From Syntrophales bacterium (GTDB lineage: Bacteria; Desulfobacterota; Syntrophia; Syntrophales; UBA2251), in contig JALNWL010000008.1 in assembly GCA_023230905.1 (NCBI GenBank), positions 1 to 32,090 on the forward strand: a stretch of 32,090 nt of DNA. Direction: 5' to 3'. A program made the translations under genes and the position numbers. The notes beneath the pieces are model-generated. The model worked only from the letters and a program-made list of their open reading frames with translations. It searched no databases and was not told the DNA's origin. This document shows, piece after piece, positions 23,983 through 31,563 of this stretch. Positions within the stretch are counted from its first letter, which is position 1. Every line of letters starts with the position of its first letter.

Positions 23983-24738
23983 ATGATGAGCAAGTTATTC
24001 CTCGATGTCTTAGGCAATAAGGAGCTTGTCGACGGTTACCAGATTGAAGATTCCATCGCTCAAAAATACCATTTAACACCCGGCTCGATCTGTCCGTTTA
24101 CCGGCTTGCGCGTGGAGATTTTATCTCCCCAGCAAATTCACGCGGCAGAAAAGGCCGCTCGCCGGAGGGTCATCAAACCGAAGCGAACAGGTCCCGTCGA
24201 AGAAAAACAGAAGCTCCAATCTCCCCTGGCTCAAAAACAAAAAAAGAAAAACCTTTCCACTGCTGGCACCAAGATTTCAGGCGTTGCCGCTGGCCTGAAA
24301 GCGACGAGAAAAAGTATTCATCCCGAAGCGTCTCACGATTCCGCGCGCGGGAGGTCACGGTCCATCCAGACCCCCACGAGGCGGGATCGAACATTTAAAA
24401 AGGAGGAAGGACGAATGGCGACAGCAAAGAAGGTTCAGGCAAAACCGGCGAAGGCCGCGGTAAAGGCCCCTGCCAAAGCAAAGGCTGCTGCGAAGGCGCC
24501 GGTGAAAGCCGCAGCGAAACCAACCAAAGCCAAGGCAAAAGCAGTCGCAAAGGCTCCGGCCAAAGCCAAAGCATCGGTCAAGGCGAAAGCGGTCGCTAAG
24601 GCCCCGGCAAAGGCAAAAGCCAAGGCGCCGGCCAAGGCAAAGGCGGTCGCTAAGGCCCCGGCAAAGGCAAAGGCCAAAGCCAAGGCGCCGGCCAAGGCAA
24701 AAGCGGTCGCTAAGAAGCCGGCCAAGGCAAAGAAGTGA
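23983..24738 (+). CDS. Histone H1-like Lys/Ala-rich protein with a non-repetitive N-terminal extension
   Basis: The open frame encodes 251 aa. Residues 1-48 form a compact-looking unit (KLFLDVLGNKELVDGYQIEDS; YHLTPGSICPFTGLRVEIL) that I do not recognise. Residues 49-144 are basic and probably disordered. Residues 145-251 consist almost only of K, A, P and V in AKAPAKAKA-type repeats, like eukaryotic H1 tails and bacterial H1-like proteins (HctB, AlgP), which bind and compact DNA. The DNA repeats in units of 54 and 60 bp. ATG 23983 or the adjacent ATG 23986 has only a GGTGA-like site. ATG 24415 (residue 145) has a much better site, so a 107-aa form is probably made, perhaps as the main product. 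It has a strong promoter of its own. Nucleoid binding is inferred from composition. Confidence 0.75.
   Translation: MMSKLFLDVLGNKELVDGYQIEDSIAQKYHLTPGSICPFTGLRVEILSPQQIHAAEKAARRRVIKPKRTGPVEEKQKLQSPLAQKQKKKNLSTAGTKISGVAAGLKATRKSIHPEASHDSARGRSRSIQTPTRRDRTFKKEEGRMATAKKVQAKPAKAAVKAPAKAKAAAKAPVKAAAKPTKAKAKAVAKAPAKAKASVKAKAVAKAPAKAKAKAPAKAKAVAKAPAKAKAKAKAPAKAKAVAKKPAKAKK
24415..24738 (+). CDS. Probable short form of the histone H1-like protein from an internal start
   Basis: ATG 24415 is in frame with the longer product and follows AAAAGGAGG with eight bases between, the best ribosome site around. The 107-aa form, beginning MATAKKVQAKPAKA, is pure K/A/P/V low-complexity sequence, a typical bacterial H1-like protein. 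This may be the real gene, with the upstream frame as a separate or fused unit. Confidence 0.6.
   Translation: MATAKKVQAKPAKAAVKAPAKAKAAAKAPVKAAAKPTKAKAKAVAKAPAKAKASVKAKAVAKAPAKAKAKAPAKAKAVAKAPAKAKAKAKAPAKAKAVAKKPAKAKK
24589..24714 (+). repeat. Imperfect tandem repeats in the histone-like gene
   Basis: The 12-mer GCGGTCGCTAAG recurs at 24589, 24643 and 24703, i.e. spacings of 54 and 60 bp (18 and 20 codons), with near-identical sequence between. Such repeats expand or contract by recombination, so tail length may vary among strains. Confidence 0.8.
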
Positions 24739-24761
24739 TTTTAACCTACCTCGGATAGACG

Positions 24762-24801
24762 TCCGCCGGGAACCTGCCCCTGTGTCCGGGTTCCCGGCGG
24801 A
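24762..24801. terminator. Hairpin between the convergent histone-like and gltX genes
   Basis: A perfect 13-bp stem (24762-24774 with 24789-24801, TCCGCCGGGAACC and its complement) has a 14-base loop. No T tract follows on either strand. A weaker stem at 24864-24886 is followed by TCTTTT on the plus strand. Together they probably serve as terminators for the convergent genes. Confidence 0.55.
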
Positions 24802-24940
24802 TCGTACCCGACCGGTTGGAGACAGGAAGACGGAACGGAAGGGCTCCGGGTGACCGGTACGGCATCCCCGTGGGCCTGCGGGGGATCACGTCTTTTGAGC
24901 GGTCAACACCCCGTCGGTCCCCGATCCAATTGAGGACCCT

Positions 24941-26395
24941 TCAAAAGGACTCCCGGAGGACGCGGTCCAACCGCTGCACCACCGCTTCCCAGCCCAGCGC
25001 GGCCATGATCCGATCCAGTTCCGGCCCTTCCGTCGCCCCTGTCACGGCCGCCCGCAGAGGAAGATAGAGCGCCCGCCCCTTGACCCCGGCCTGTTTTCGC
25101 AGCGCCTTGAGCGAGCGCGTAAAGACCTGCTCGTCGGGCGGGAGATCGGCCAGGAGCAGGTCGCGGAACAGCCGGACGACCCGGCGGGCGTTGTCGTCCG
25201 TCAGAACCGTGCGGGCCGCGTCGTTCCAGGTGTGTCGCTCGTCGAAAAAAACATTCAGGTGACGGGGGACGTCCGCCAGCGTCGCGCAATTGTCCCGGAC
25301 GGCCTCCACCAGGGCCATCAGCCATCGTCGATCCAGCCTCCGGACGTTCATCCCTTCCCGCTCGAGGAAGGGCAGGATCCGCGCGGTGAGATCGTCAAGC
25401 GGCATCCGTTTCAGATAAAGCGCATTGAGCCAGGCCAGCTTCGCCTCATCGAAGACGGCCCCGCCCCGACCCGTCCGGTCAAGGGAAAAATCGCGAACCA
25501 GGGATTCCTGCGTGCAGATTTCCTGTTTCTCCGTGAGCGAGCTTCCGAGAATGGCCAGATAATTCGACAGGGCCTGCGGAAGAATGCCCCGCTCCCGGAA
25601 GGTGCGGACGGACACGGCGCCGTGGCGCTTTCCCAGCTTGGCCCGGTCCGGAGCCAGGATGAGGGCGTGATGGGCGAAGACCGGGGGATTGAACTCCAGG
25701 GCCCGATATAGCAAACATTGCAGGGCGGTGTTGGAAAGGTGGTCCTCGCCCCGGATGACGTGGGAAATCGCCATCAGGTGATCGTCCACGACGCAGGCAA
25801 AGTTGTAAGCGGGAATGCCGTTGGACCGGACGACAATGAAATCCCCCAGGGCCTCGCCCTGGAAAGACATCTCCCCGCGGATCAGATCGGTGAAGTATAC
25901 GGGACCTTCCGCCACGCGAAACCGGTAAGCGGGGCGGCGCCCCTCCCGTTCATACCGCCGCCGGTCGGCGACCGTCAACTGCCGGCATTTCCCCAGGTAA
26001 CGGGGCGCCATCCGCCGCGCCAGGAGGGCGGCCCGTTCCGCCTCCAGCTCGGCCTCCGCGCAGTAGCAGGGGTAAACCCACCCGGCCTCGATAAGCCGCG
26101 CCAGATGTTCCCTGTACAGATCCAGCCGCACGCTCTGGCTATAGTGTCCGCAGGCCCCCACACGCTCCGGACCCGCGTCCCAGTCGAGCGTCATCCACCG
26201 GAGGTCTTCCAGAAGGTTGGCGATGAAGACGTCCTCGGTCCGATCCCGGTCCGTATCCTCGATGCGGAGGATGAAGGCGCCCCCGGTATGGCGGGCAAAC
26301 AGCCAATTGAAGAGGGCGGTGCGGGCGTTGCCGATGTGGAGGTCTCCGGTCGGCGATGGGGCGAAACGTACGCGCGGCTGGGCGGCTTCGTTCAT
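24941..26395 (-). CDS. gltX: Glutamyl-tRNA synthetase
   Basis: Charges tRNA-Glu with glutamate (class Ib; some bacteria also mischarge tRNA-Gln for the amidotransferase route). The 484-aa protein has FAPSPTGDLHIGNARTAL (11-28, HIGH variant HIGN), LRIEDTDRDR (43-52), a Cys set C110/C112/C137 that may bind zinc, RGEDHLSNT (215-223) and a KMSKS-type loop KLGKRHGAVSV (253-263). The usual GluRS form is KLSKR, so Ser is Gly here. ATG 26395 overlaps the ispDF TGA as ATGA; a GTG three codons earlier is less likely. It is last in carD-PIN/TRAM-ispDF-gltX. A second gltX elsewhere cannot be excluded. Confidence 0.95.
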   Translation of the reverse strand: MNEAAQPRVRFAPSPTGDLHIGNARTALFNWLFARHTGGAFILRIEDTDRDRTEDVFIANLLEDLRWMTLDWDAGPERVGACGHYSQSVRLDLYREHLARLIEAGWVYPCYCAEAELEAERAALLARRMAPRYLGKCRQLTVADRRRYEREGRRPAYRFRVAEGPVYFTDLIRGEMSFQGEALGDFIVVRSNGIPAYNFACVVDDHLMAISHVIRGEDHLSNTALQCLLYRALEFNPPVFAHHALILAPDRAKLGKRHGAVSVRTFRERGILPQALSNYLAILGSSLTEKQEICTQESLVRDFSLDRTGRGGAVFDEAKLAWLNALYLKRMPLDDLTARILPFLEREGMNVRRLDRRWLMALVEAVRDNCATLADVPRHLNVFFDERHTWNDAARTVLTDDNARRVVRLFRDLLLADLPPDEQVFTRSLKALRKQAGVKGRALYLPLRAAVTGATEGPELDRIMAALGWEAVVQRLDRVLRESF

Positions 26396-27594
26396 CGGCC
26401 GCACTCCCGCACGGTCGCGACGGCGAAGGCGGCCACCCCTTCCTCCCGGCCGACGAACCCCATGCCCTCGTTCGTCTTGGCCTTGATGTTGATCCGACCG
26501 GCGTCCAGGCAGAGCGTTGCCGAAAGATGTTCGATCATGGCCGGGATGTGCACCGCCAACTTGGGTTTCTCCATCAGGATCGTGGCATCGAGATGAACGA
26601 CCTCGAATCTTTTCTCCTTCACAAGGCTGCAGACCCGCGCCAGGAGGGTCAGGCTGGACACGCCGCGATAGGCCGGGTCCGAATCGGGGAAAAGGCGCCC
26701 GATGTCCCCGCCCCCGACGGCCCCCAACAGGGCGTCGATCACGGCGTGGATCAGGGCGTCGCCGTCGGAGTGTCCGAGCAGCCCCCGGGGATGGGGAATG
26801 TCCACCCCGCCGAGGATCAGTCGTCGATCCGCCACCAGGCGATGGCTGTCATACCCGCAGCCGACACGCTCCGGCATCTCCGTTGCGCCCTCCCCCATCT
26901 CTCTTCCCCGTTTCTCCAGGAACCAGCGGGCCCAGTCCAGGTCTTCCGGGGTCGTCATCTTGATGTTCCGCGCCAGTCCGGAAATCATCCGCACCCGCGT
27001 TCCCGTCCGCTCGACCAGGGCGGCGTCGTCCGTCCCGTAAAATCCTTCGGCGGCGGCCCGTTCATGGGCCCGCCGAAGGATCTCCAGACGGAAGGCCTGC
27101 GGGGTCTGGACGAGGCACAGCCTCTCCCGGGGCAGGGTCTCTTCCACCCACCCCTCGGCATCGGTTGATTTCACGGTGTCCCGCACGGGAATGCCCGTCG
27201 CGACGGCTCCCCAACAAACCGCCCCGGCGATGGCCGCCTCGACCAGGGCCGGCGTTGCCAGCGGACGGACGGCGTCATGGATCACCACGATGTCCGTCGT
27301 CTCCGCCCGGACCGCGGCAAGCCCTTTTGCGACGGAGTCCTGCCTCTCCCTGCCCCCCGCGATTACCCGGCGGACCTTGCCAAGGCCGTAACGCCCCACG
27401 ATTTCCGACCGGACATGCGGCACATCCGCCCGGGGTACGACCAGGAGAATCTCCGTCACCGCGGATACGCGGGAAAACGTCTTCAGGACATGGACGATCA
27501 CCGGCAGGTCGCCCAGCGGAAGGTACTGTTTGGGCCGGGCCGTTCCCATCCGCCTGCCGGCTCCGCCGGCCGCTATGATCGCCGTCACGTTCAT
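26392..27594 (-). CDS. ispDF: Bifunctional IspD/IspF (MEP cytidylyltransferase / MECDP synthase)
   Basis: Fuses steps 3 and 5 of the MEP isoprenoid pathway. The IspD half (1-235) has the nucleotide-binding IAAGGAGRRMG (7-17), RPKQYLPL (20-27), GGRERQDSV (80-88) and HDAVRPL (106-112). The IspF half (from about 243) has GCGYDSHR with metal ligands D249 and H251, LGGVDIPHPRGLLGHSDGD (261-279; the conserved H and D) and INIKAKTNEGMGFVGR near the end. The 400-aa length equals both enzymes joined. I chose ATG 27594 because it starts IspD properly; no clear ribosome site precedes it. Translation may be coupled to the PIN-TRAM gene 49 bp upstream. Confidence 0.96.
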   Translation of the reverse strand: MNVTAIIAAGGAGRRMGTARPKQYLPLGDLPVIVHVLKTFSRVSAVTEILLVVPRADVPHVRSEIVGRYGLGKVRRVIAGGRERQDSVAKGLAAVRAETTDIVVIHDAVRPLATPALVEAAIAGAVCWGAVATGIPVRDTVKSTDAEGWVEETLPRERLCLVQTPQAFRLEILRRAHERAAAEGFYGTDDAALVERTGTRVRMISGLARNIKMTTPEDLDWARWFLEKRGREMGEGATEMPERVGCGYDSHRLVADRRLILGGVDIPHPRGLLGHSDGDALIHAVIDALLGAVGGGDIGRLFPDSDPAYRGVSSLTLLARVCSLVKEKRFEVVHLDATILMEKPKLAVHIPAMIEHLSATLCLDAGRINIKAKTNEGMGFVGREEGVAAFAVATVRECGR

Positions 27595-27643
27595 AAAAGC
27601 CGCGTCGCCGGGGCGCCGAGGGCGCCTCCGGCCATTCGTCGTT

Positions 27644-28666
27644 TCACGATTTCGCCCCCAGGGCAAACATCTTCTTGTCCTGGGCAAGCCCCTTCATCTC
27701 GGAAAAGATCATCCGTCCCGCGGTGGTCTGCAGGACGCTGGTCACCTGGACATCGACGAGTTGCCCCTGGTATCGCTGGGCGTTGTCGACCACGATCATC
27801 GTGCCGTCATCGAGATAGGCCACACCCTGCCCGGGCTCCTTCCCCTCGCGGATGATCTTGACCGTCATCGCCTCACCGGGCAGGACGACCGGTTTGACGG
27901 CGTTGGCCAATTCGTTCACGTTGAGGATCTTGATCCCCTGCAGCTCCGCCACCTTGTTCAGGTTGAAATCGTTGGTAATGATCTTCCCCTTTTTCTCCCT
28001 GGCCAGGGCCACCAGCTTGGCATCGACGCCCTTGATCCTTGGATAATCCTGATCCAGCACTTCGATCGATATGCCCGAGGCGCGCTGCATGCGGTTCAAG
28101 ATATCGAGTCCCCTCCGGCCGCGGGACCGCTTCAGGGAATCCGAGGAATCGGCAATGTACTGAAGCTCGTCGAGAACAAATCGCGGGACGATAAAATTGC
28201 CGTCGATGAACCCCGTATCGCAGATGTCGGCAATGCGTCCGTCGATGATCACGCTCGTATCCAGGATCCGGCAATCGACGGGCTCCTTCGGCGCGTGAAG
28301 TCCGAACACGTGCACTTCTTCGATCTTCTTCGACCCCAGCACAAGCCCCAGATAGCCCATGGTTACGGTCAACAGGGCGTAGATCCAGGGAGCGATCTGA
28401 CGTTTTTCACTAATATTGGTAACAAAACTGAGCCCGTAGGCAAAAAGAAAGGCGATAAGCAGGCCGATGAACATACCGGCGACGCCACCGAAGATCACCC
28501 GGATCGAGACCTTGCGGATGGCCTGTTCGATCTGGATGACACTGAGGGCGATGATAATACCGGCAACCAGACCGAGCAGGGATGTGGGAAATCCCCAGTC
28601 ATAATGGTAAACGATAAAGTAACCGCTGACGGAACAGGCCAGGATCAGCACCAATCGAATAATCAT
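27644..28666 (-). CDS. Membrane-anchored PIN-TRAM domain protein (YacL family)
   Basis: A 340-aa protein with four predicted membrane segments (about 3-22, 27-46, 57-82, 91-111). A PIN domain follows (about 130-250) with acidic residues D136 (LDTSVIIDG), E167, D215 and D233 (TNDFNL), then a TRAM domain (about 262-325; GEAMTVKIIREGKEPGQGVAYLDDGTMIVV). PIN domains are metal-dependent RNases; TRAM binds RNA. The specific RNA target is not known. ATG 28666 has AAGGAGGTGA, a full complement to the 16S tail. It follows the carD terminator and precedes ispDF, an order common in deltaproteobacteria and Gram-positives. Confidence 0.93.
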   Translation of the reverse strand: MIIRLVLILACSVSGYFIVYHYDWGFPTSLLGLVAGIIIALSVIQIEQAIRKVSIRVIFGGVAGMFIGLLIAFLFAYGLSFVTNISEKRQIAPWIYALLTVTMGYLGLVLGSKKIEEVHVFGLHAPKEPVDCRILDTSVIIDGRIADICDTGFIDGNFIVPRFVLDELQYIADSSDSLKRSRGRRGLDILNRMQRASGISIEVLDQDYPRIKGVDAKLVALAREKKGKIITNDFNLNKVAELQGIKILNVNELANAVKPVVLPGEAMTVKIIREGKEPGQGVAYLDDGTMIVVDNAQRYQGQLVDVQVTSVLQTTAGRMIFSEMKGLAQDKKMFALGAKS

Positions 28667-28727
28667 TCTCCCTTCACCTCCTTCCTTTTTCGAATTCGCG
28701 CGGGCGGTTGAAACCGCCGCTCATTTC

Positions 28728-28791
28728 AAAAAACGGACGCCATACCCGGAAAACGGGAGCAAACAACTTCCCCCGTTCTCTCGTGCGTCCG
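28728..28791 (-). terminator. Terminator downstream of carD
   Basis: On the minus strand CGGACGC/GCGTCCG forms an outer stem (28785-28791 with 28734-28740). Inside, AACGGG/CCCGTT can pair. It is followed by six T (28733-28728). It lies 30 bp after the carD stop. Confidence 0.6.
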
Positions 28792-28820
28792 GAAACCTCT
28801 CGATGCGGTTGAGTGGGGGC

Positions 28821-29306
28821 TTACTGAACGGGAAAGATCCTCTTCAGATCCTGTTCGATCTTGGTCTCTTCGGTGTTGCAGGCCACGGAGATCTCCTTGA
28901 TCAGCAGACTCTTGGCCGTATCCATCATCTTCCGTTCGCCGAACGACAGATTCTTGTCGGACTTGAGGATAAACAGGTCGCGCAGGACCTTGGCAATCTC
29001 AAAAACGGACCCGGTCTTGATCTTTTCCAGATACTCCCGGTGCCGTTTGTTCCAGGTTTGCTTGTCGATGGCGGCGTCCTTGTTGCGAAGGATTTCGTAA
29101 ATCTTGGGGATCTCTTTCTGGGAGATGACCTGCCGCAGACCGACCGATTCGGCGCTGCTCGTGGGAATCATGATTTTCATGCCGTTTCCCATGATCTTCA
29201 TGATGTAGAAAGGCTGTTTGCTCCCCATGAATTCGCGATGTTCGATGGCCTCGATGACCCCCACGCCCTGCGCCGGGTAGACCGCCAAATCCCCTACCTT
29301 AAACAT
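28821..29306 (-). CDS. carD: CarD/CdnL-family transcriptional regulator
   Basis: Binds the RNA polymerase beta subunit and promoter DNA and stabilises open complexes, chiefly at rRNA promoters. The 161-aa protein begins with the RNAP-interaction domain (FKVGDLAVYPAQGVGVIEAIEHRE, to about residue 55) and continues as an all-helical DNA-binding domain (SVGLRQVISQKEI; KTGSVFEIAKVLRDLF; LSFGERKMMDTA). Length matches CdnL proteins rather than the larger Myxococcus CarD. ATG 29306 has AGGTG upstream. Candidate promoter at 29340-29368. First gene of the carD-PIN/TRAM-ispDF-gltX block. Confidence 0.95.
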   Translation of the reverse strand: MFKVGDLAVYPAQGVGVIEAIEHREFMGSKQPFYIMKIMGNGMKIMIPTSSAESVGLRQVISQKEIPKIYEILRNKDAAIDKQTWNKRHREYLEKIKTGSVFEIAKVLRDLFILKSDKNLSFGERKMMDTAKSLLIKEISVACNTEETKIEQDLKRIFPVQ

Positions 29307-29339
29307 CCGATTACACCTACCTTTTATTTTGAAATTCGT

Positions 29340-29368
29340 AGGTTATCACACTTTGACTGCCGCGTCAA
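29340..29368 (-). promoter_or_regulatory. Candidate carD promoter with inverted repeat
   Basis: On the minus strand TTGACG (29368-29363) is 17 bp from TAACCT (29345-29340). The -10 is weak, though an upstream TGTGAT gives an extended element. The inverted repeat TTGAC-TGCCGC-GTCAA (29353-29368) covers the -35 and could be an operator. Confidence 0.4.
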
Positions 29369-29399
29369 TCGCAAATCACGGCGGGCGCGGTTTCCCCTG

Positions 29400-30548
29400 T
29401 TAAATGTACCGGTTCATGATCCCGTCCAGATGCTGGTCCAAACGCCCGGGGTCGCCCTCGTGATAGGCGCTGACGACGTCCTGCAAGCGCCGGTAGACGC
29501 GCGCGTCGGCCAGATCGTCGAGACGCCGGTACACCCCCCGGCGCCGCCCCAGGCGATAGATGCGCCGATCCTCATCGGGCAGGGCGAAGTAGCGATCCAC
29601 CGTTGCCAGCAGACGCGCCTTGTCCTCCGGGAGTTTCCCCTCCAGTTCCTCCAGAAGATTCAGGATATGATCGCTGACGAGCGTCGTTTCGATGCCGTTG
29701 AGCGCTTCGATGAAACAGCGGATTTCCCTCAGGATCTTTTCGTCGCTCAGCGGCTGGAATTCCCCGCGCGTCATCAGGTCGTGCAGATCCGTCCCGGGGA
29801 CGACGTGGAGGGTCCGCAACCGCGCGAACTCGGGATTGATCCGGTTGATCGCGTCGGCCGTCGCCAGCGCATGCTCCCGGCTCCACCGGCGGCCGCCCAA
29901 GCCGGGCATGACGTATTCCGAAAGCGAAATGCCGGCGGCCACGATGCGCTGTCCCCCGGTGACGTGGTCGGCCGCCGTCACCCCCTTGCGGATGAAGGCC
30001 AGCAGCGGATCGTACCCGCTCTCCATGCCGATGTGGATGCGCGTCAGACCGGCCTCCCTCAGTTTGACGAAATCCTCGACGGACCTTCGGGCGGCCGTAT
30101 GGGAGCGGGCGTACGTCGTGATGCGGCCGACGGACGGAAACTGGGCCTTGATGAAGGTCAGCACCTCGGCCAAGTCGTCCGTTTTCATGATCAGGGAGTT
30201 GGCGTCCTGCAGAAAGACCGAGGTGGAGCCGAAATACAGCCAGGCGGCCACGCTGCGATAGCCGTCGTCGACGTCGTCCTCCCGACTGTAGATCCGGTTG
30301 ACCAAGCGATCCGTGATGCGTCCCCCGTCCCCCTGCCGCCAGGACCACTGGCGGATTTGATCGGCGATCTGACGGATTCGGGTGATTTCCTCCTTGATCT
30401 CGGCGACGGTGCGCAGCGAAAAGGCTGTTCCCCGGTAGGTGTGACAGAAGGCACACTTGTTCCAGGGGCAATTCCGGGTCACCCGAATCAGGAGGCTCCT
30501 GGCCTCGCTGGGGGGACGGATCGGTCCTTGTTCAAACATCTCGTTCAC
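29400..30548 (-). CDS. Radical SAM protein of unknown substrate
   Basis: A 382-aa cytoplasmic protein. Cluster-binding cysteines are C27, C32 and C35 in RNCPWNKCAFCHTYRG, i.e. CX4CX2C rather than the usual CX3CX2C. Further features are FLQDANSLIMKTDDLAEVL (a variant of the second SAM region), ITTYARSHTA, RIHIGMESGYDPLL (SAM-binding) and EYVMPGLGGRRWSREHA. The C-terminus is helical and Arg-rich. The family is widespread in anaerobes; I do not know a proven reaction. The start is GTG 30548 with AAGG seven bases before; ATG 30539 three codons later is an alternative. It is 45 bp after the NlpD-like gene and 93 bp before carD. Confidence 0.88.
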   Translation of the reverse strand: MNEMFEQGPIRPPSEARSLLIRVTRNCPWNKCAFCHTYRGTAFSLRTVAEIKEEITRIRQIADQIRQWSWRQGDGGRITDRLVNRIYSREDDVDDGYRSVAAWLYFGSTSVFLQDANSLIMKTDDLAEVLTFIKAQFPSVGRITTYARSHTAARRSVEDFVKLREAGLTRIHIGMESGYDPLLAFIRKGVTAADHVTGGQRIVAAGISLSEYVMPGLGGRRWSREHALATADAINRINPEFARLRTLHVVPGTDLHDLMTRGEFQPLSDEKILREIRCFIEALNGIETTLVSDHILNLLEELEGKLPEDKARLLATVDRYFALPDEDRRIYRLGRRRGVYRRLDDLADARVYRRLQDVVSAYHEGDPGRLDQHLDGIMNRYI

Positions 30549-30593
30549 GGCTGAACCTTCCCGAAAACGGGGCGCACTGGAAAAACCCGGGAG

Positions 30594-31514
30594 TCAGGGG
30601 AGAAAAAACATCGGGTTGCGCGCCTTGTTCCTGTATCGGATTTCAAAGTTCCAATAGGGTTCCCGCTTCTTTTCCGGCTTTCCCGTCAGGGCGATGATCT
30701 CGCCCCGCTTGACCTGCTGGTCACGCTGGACCCGGCGGCTCTTCAACTGAATGTAAACCGTCTTGAAGTCATCGGGATGTTTGAGGATCACGGTTTCTCC
30801 GTACTCTTTAAGGGTGTCCGAGAAAATCACCGTCCCGCCGGCCGCGGCCAGAACCGGCGTATTCTCCGGGGCATCGATTTCGATTCCGTTGGCATTGAGC
30901 CCGTTCGGCTGGATGCCGAACCGTGTTTTGACGGGCCCCCTGACGGGCCAGATAAATCGCTGACGCTCAAAGCGGATATCTTCGGAAGGGGTTGCCGGCG
31001 CCGGGCGTGGTCGGGCTGTCGGCGGTCCGGCGTCTCGCGGAGGGGAAGGACGGGCCTGGACGGCCGCACCCCCGGAATCTTTTGCCGGACGCGTCTTCCC
31101 GCTGACGTCCGCGGCGGGCGGCGGCTTCGCCGCCCCGGACGACGGTGCGCGCACGTCCGGAACCGGCTGGGTCCGGGGCACCGTTCGCGGGGACGGCGAC
31201 GCGGGGGGAACCGCCGCGACCGGCTCAGGGACGGACGGCGAGGATTCCCGAATCGCCGGAAGGTCGATGTCATGGATCTGGACCGCCCCGGGGATGAACA
31301 ACGCGCTGCCCTCCACGATCATGTCCGGATCGGTGATGTTGTTGTACTCGGCCAGGTCCTGGACGGTCACCCGGTAGGTCCGGGCGATGACGGAAAGGGT
31401 TTCGCCGCGCTGGACGAGGTGATAGACACCTCGGGACGTCTCCGTTCTGTCGAGATATCCCGTGCAGGCGAGCGTACACGCCAGGAGCGCCAAAAGAACG
31501 AATGTCCGTTTCAC
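30594..31514 (-). CDS. nlpD: NlpD-like lipoprotein: LysM plus degenerate LytM/M23 domain
   Basis: A 306-aa product with a lipoprotein-type signal (possible Cys13 or Cys17). It has one LysM domain (30-75; YHLVQRGETLSVIARTYRVTV), which binds peptidoglycan, a long Pro/Ala/Arg linker (85-178) and a C-terminal LytM domain (185-306). The zinc ligands of active M23 peptidases appear lost: the first motif reads NGIEI instead of HxGxD and the HxH near the end reads YWN. It is therefore probably an amidase activator, as NlpD is for AmiC in E. coli. The start is GTG 31514 with GAGGG five bases upstream. It lies 49 bp after pcm, as in the pcm-nlpD order of many proteobacteria. Confidence 0.9.
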   Translation of the reverse strand: MKRTFVLLALLACTLACTGYLDRTETSRGVYHLVQRGETLSVIARTYRVTVQDLAEYNNITDPDMIVEGSALFIPGAVQIHDIDLPAIRESSPSVPEPVAAVPPASPSPRTVPRTQPVPDVRAPSSGAAKPPPAADVSGKTRPAKDSGGAAVQARPSPPRDAGPPTARPRPAPATPSEDIRFERQRFIWPVRGPVKTRFGIQPNGLNANGIEIDAPENTPVLAAAGGTVIFSDTLKEYGETVILKHPDDFKTVYIQLKSRRVQRDQQVKRGEIIALTGKPEKKREPYWNFEIRYRNKARNPMFFLP

Positions 31515-31563
31515 CCCGACCCTCTTTCCAAAGATCGGTCCCGTCGCCGGAATGTCGGAGGGG

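Noticed and set aside
24589..24714. Tandem repeats considered as a CRISPR array or minisatellite
   Set aside because: The repeats are in frame, have no unique spacers, and encode the K/A/P/V tail.
28803..30554. A 583-codon plus-strand frame opposite carD and the radical SAM gene
   Set aside because: It is antisense to two recognisable genes and even crosses their intergenic promoter. A shadow frame.
30594..31514. Active M23 metallopeptidase annotation
   Set aside because: The visible metal-binding residues are replaced, so activity is unlikely.
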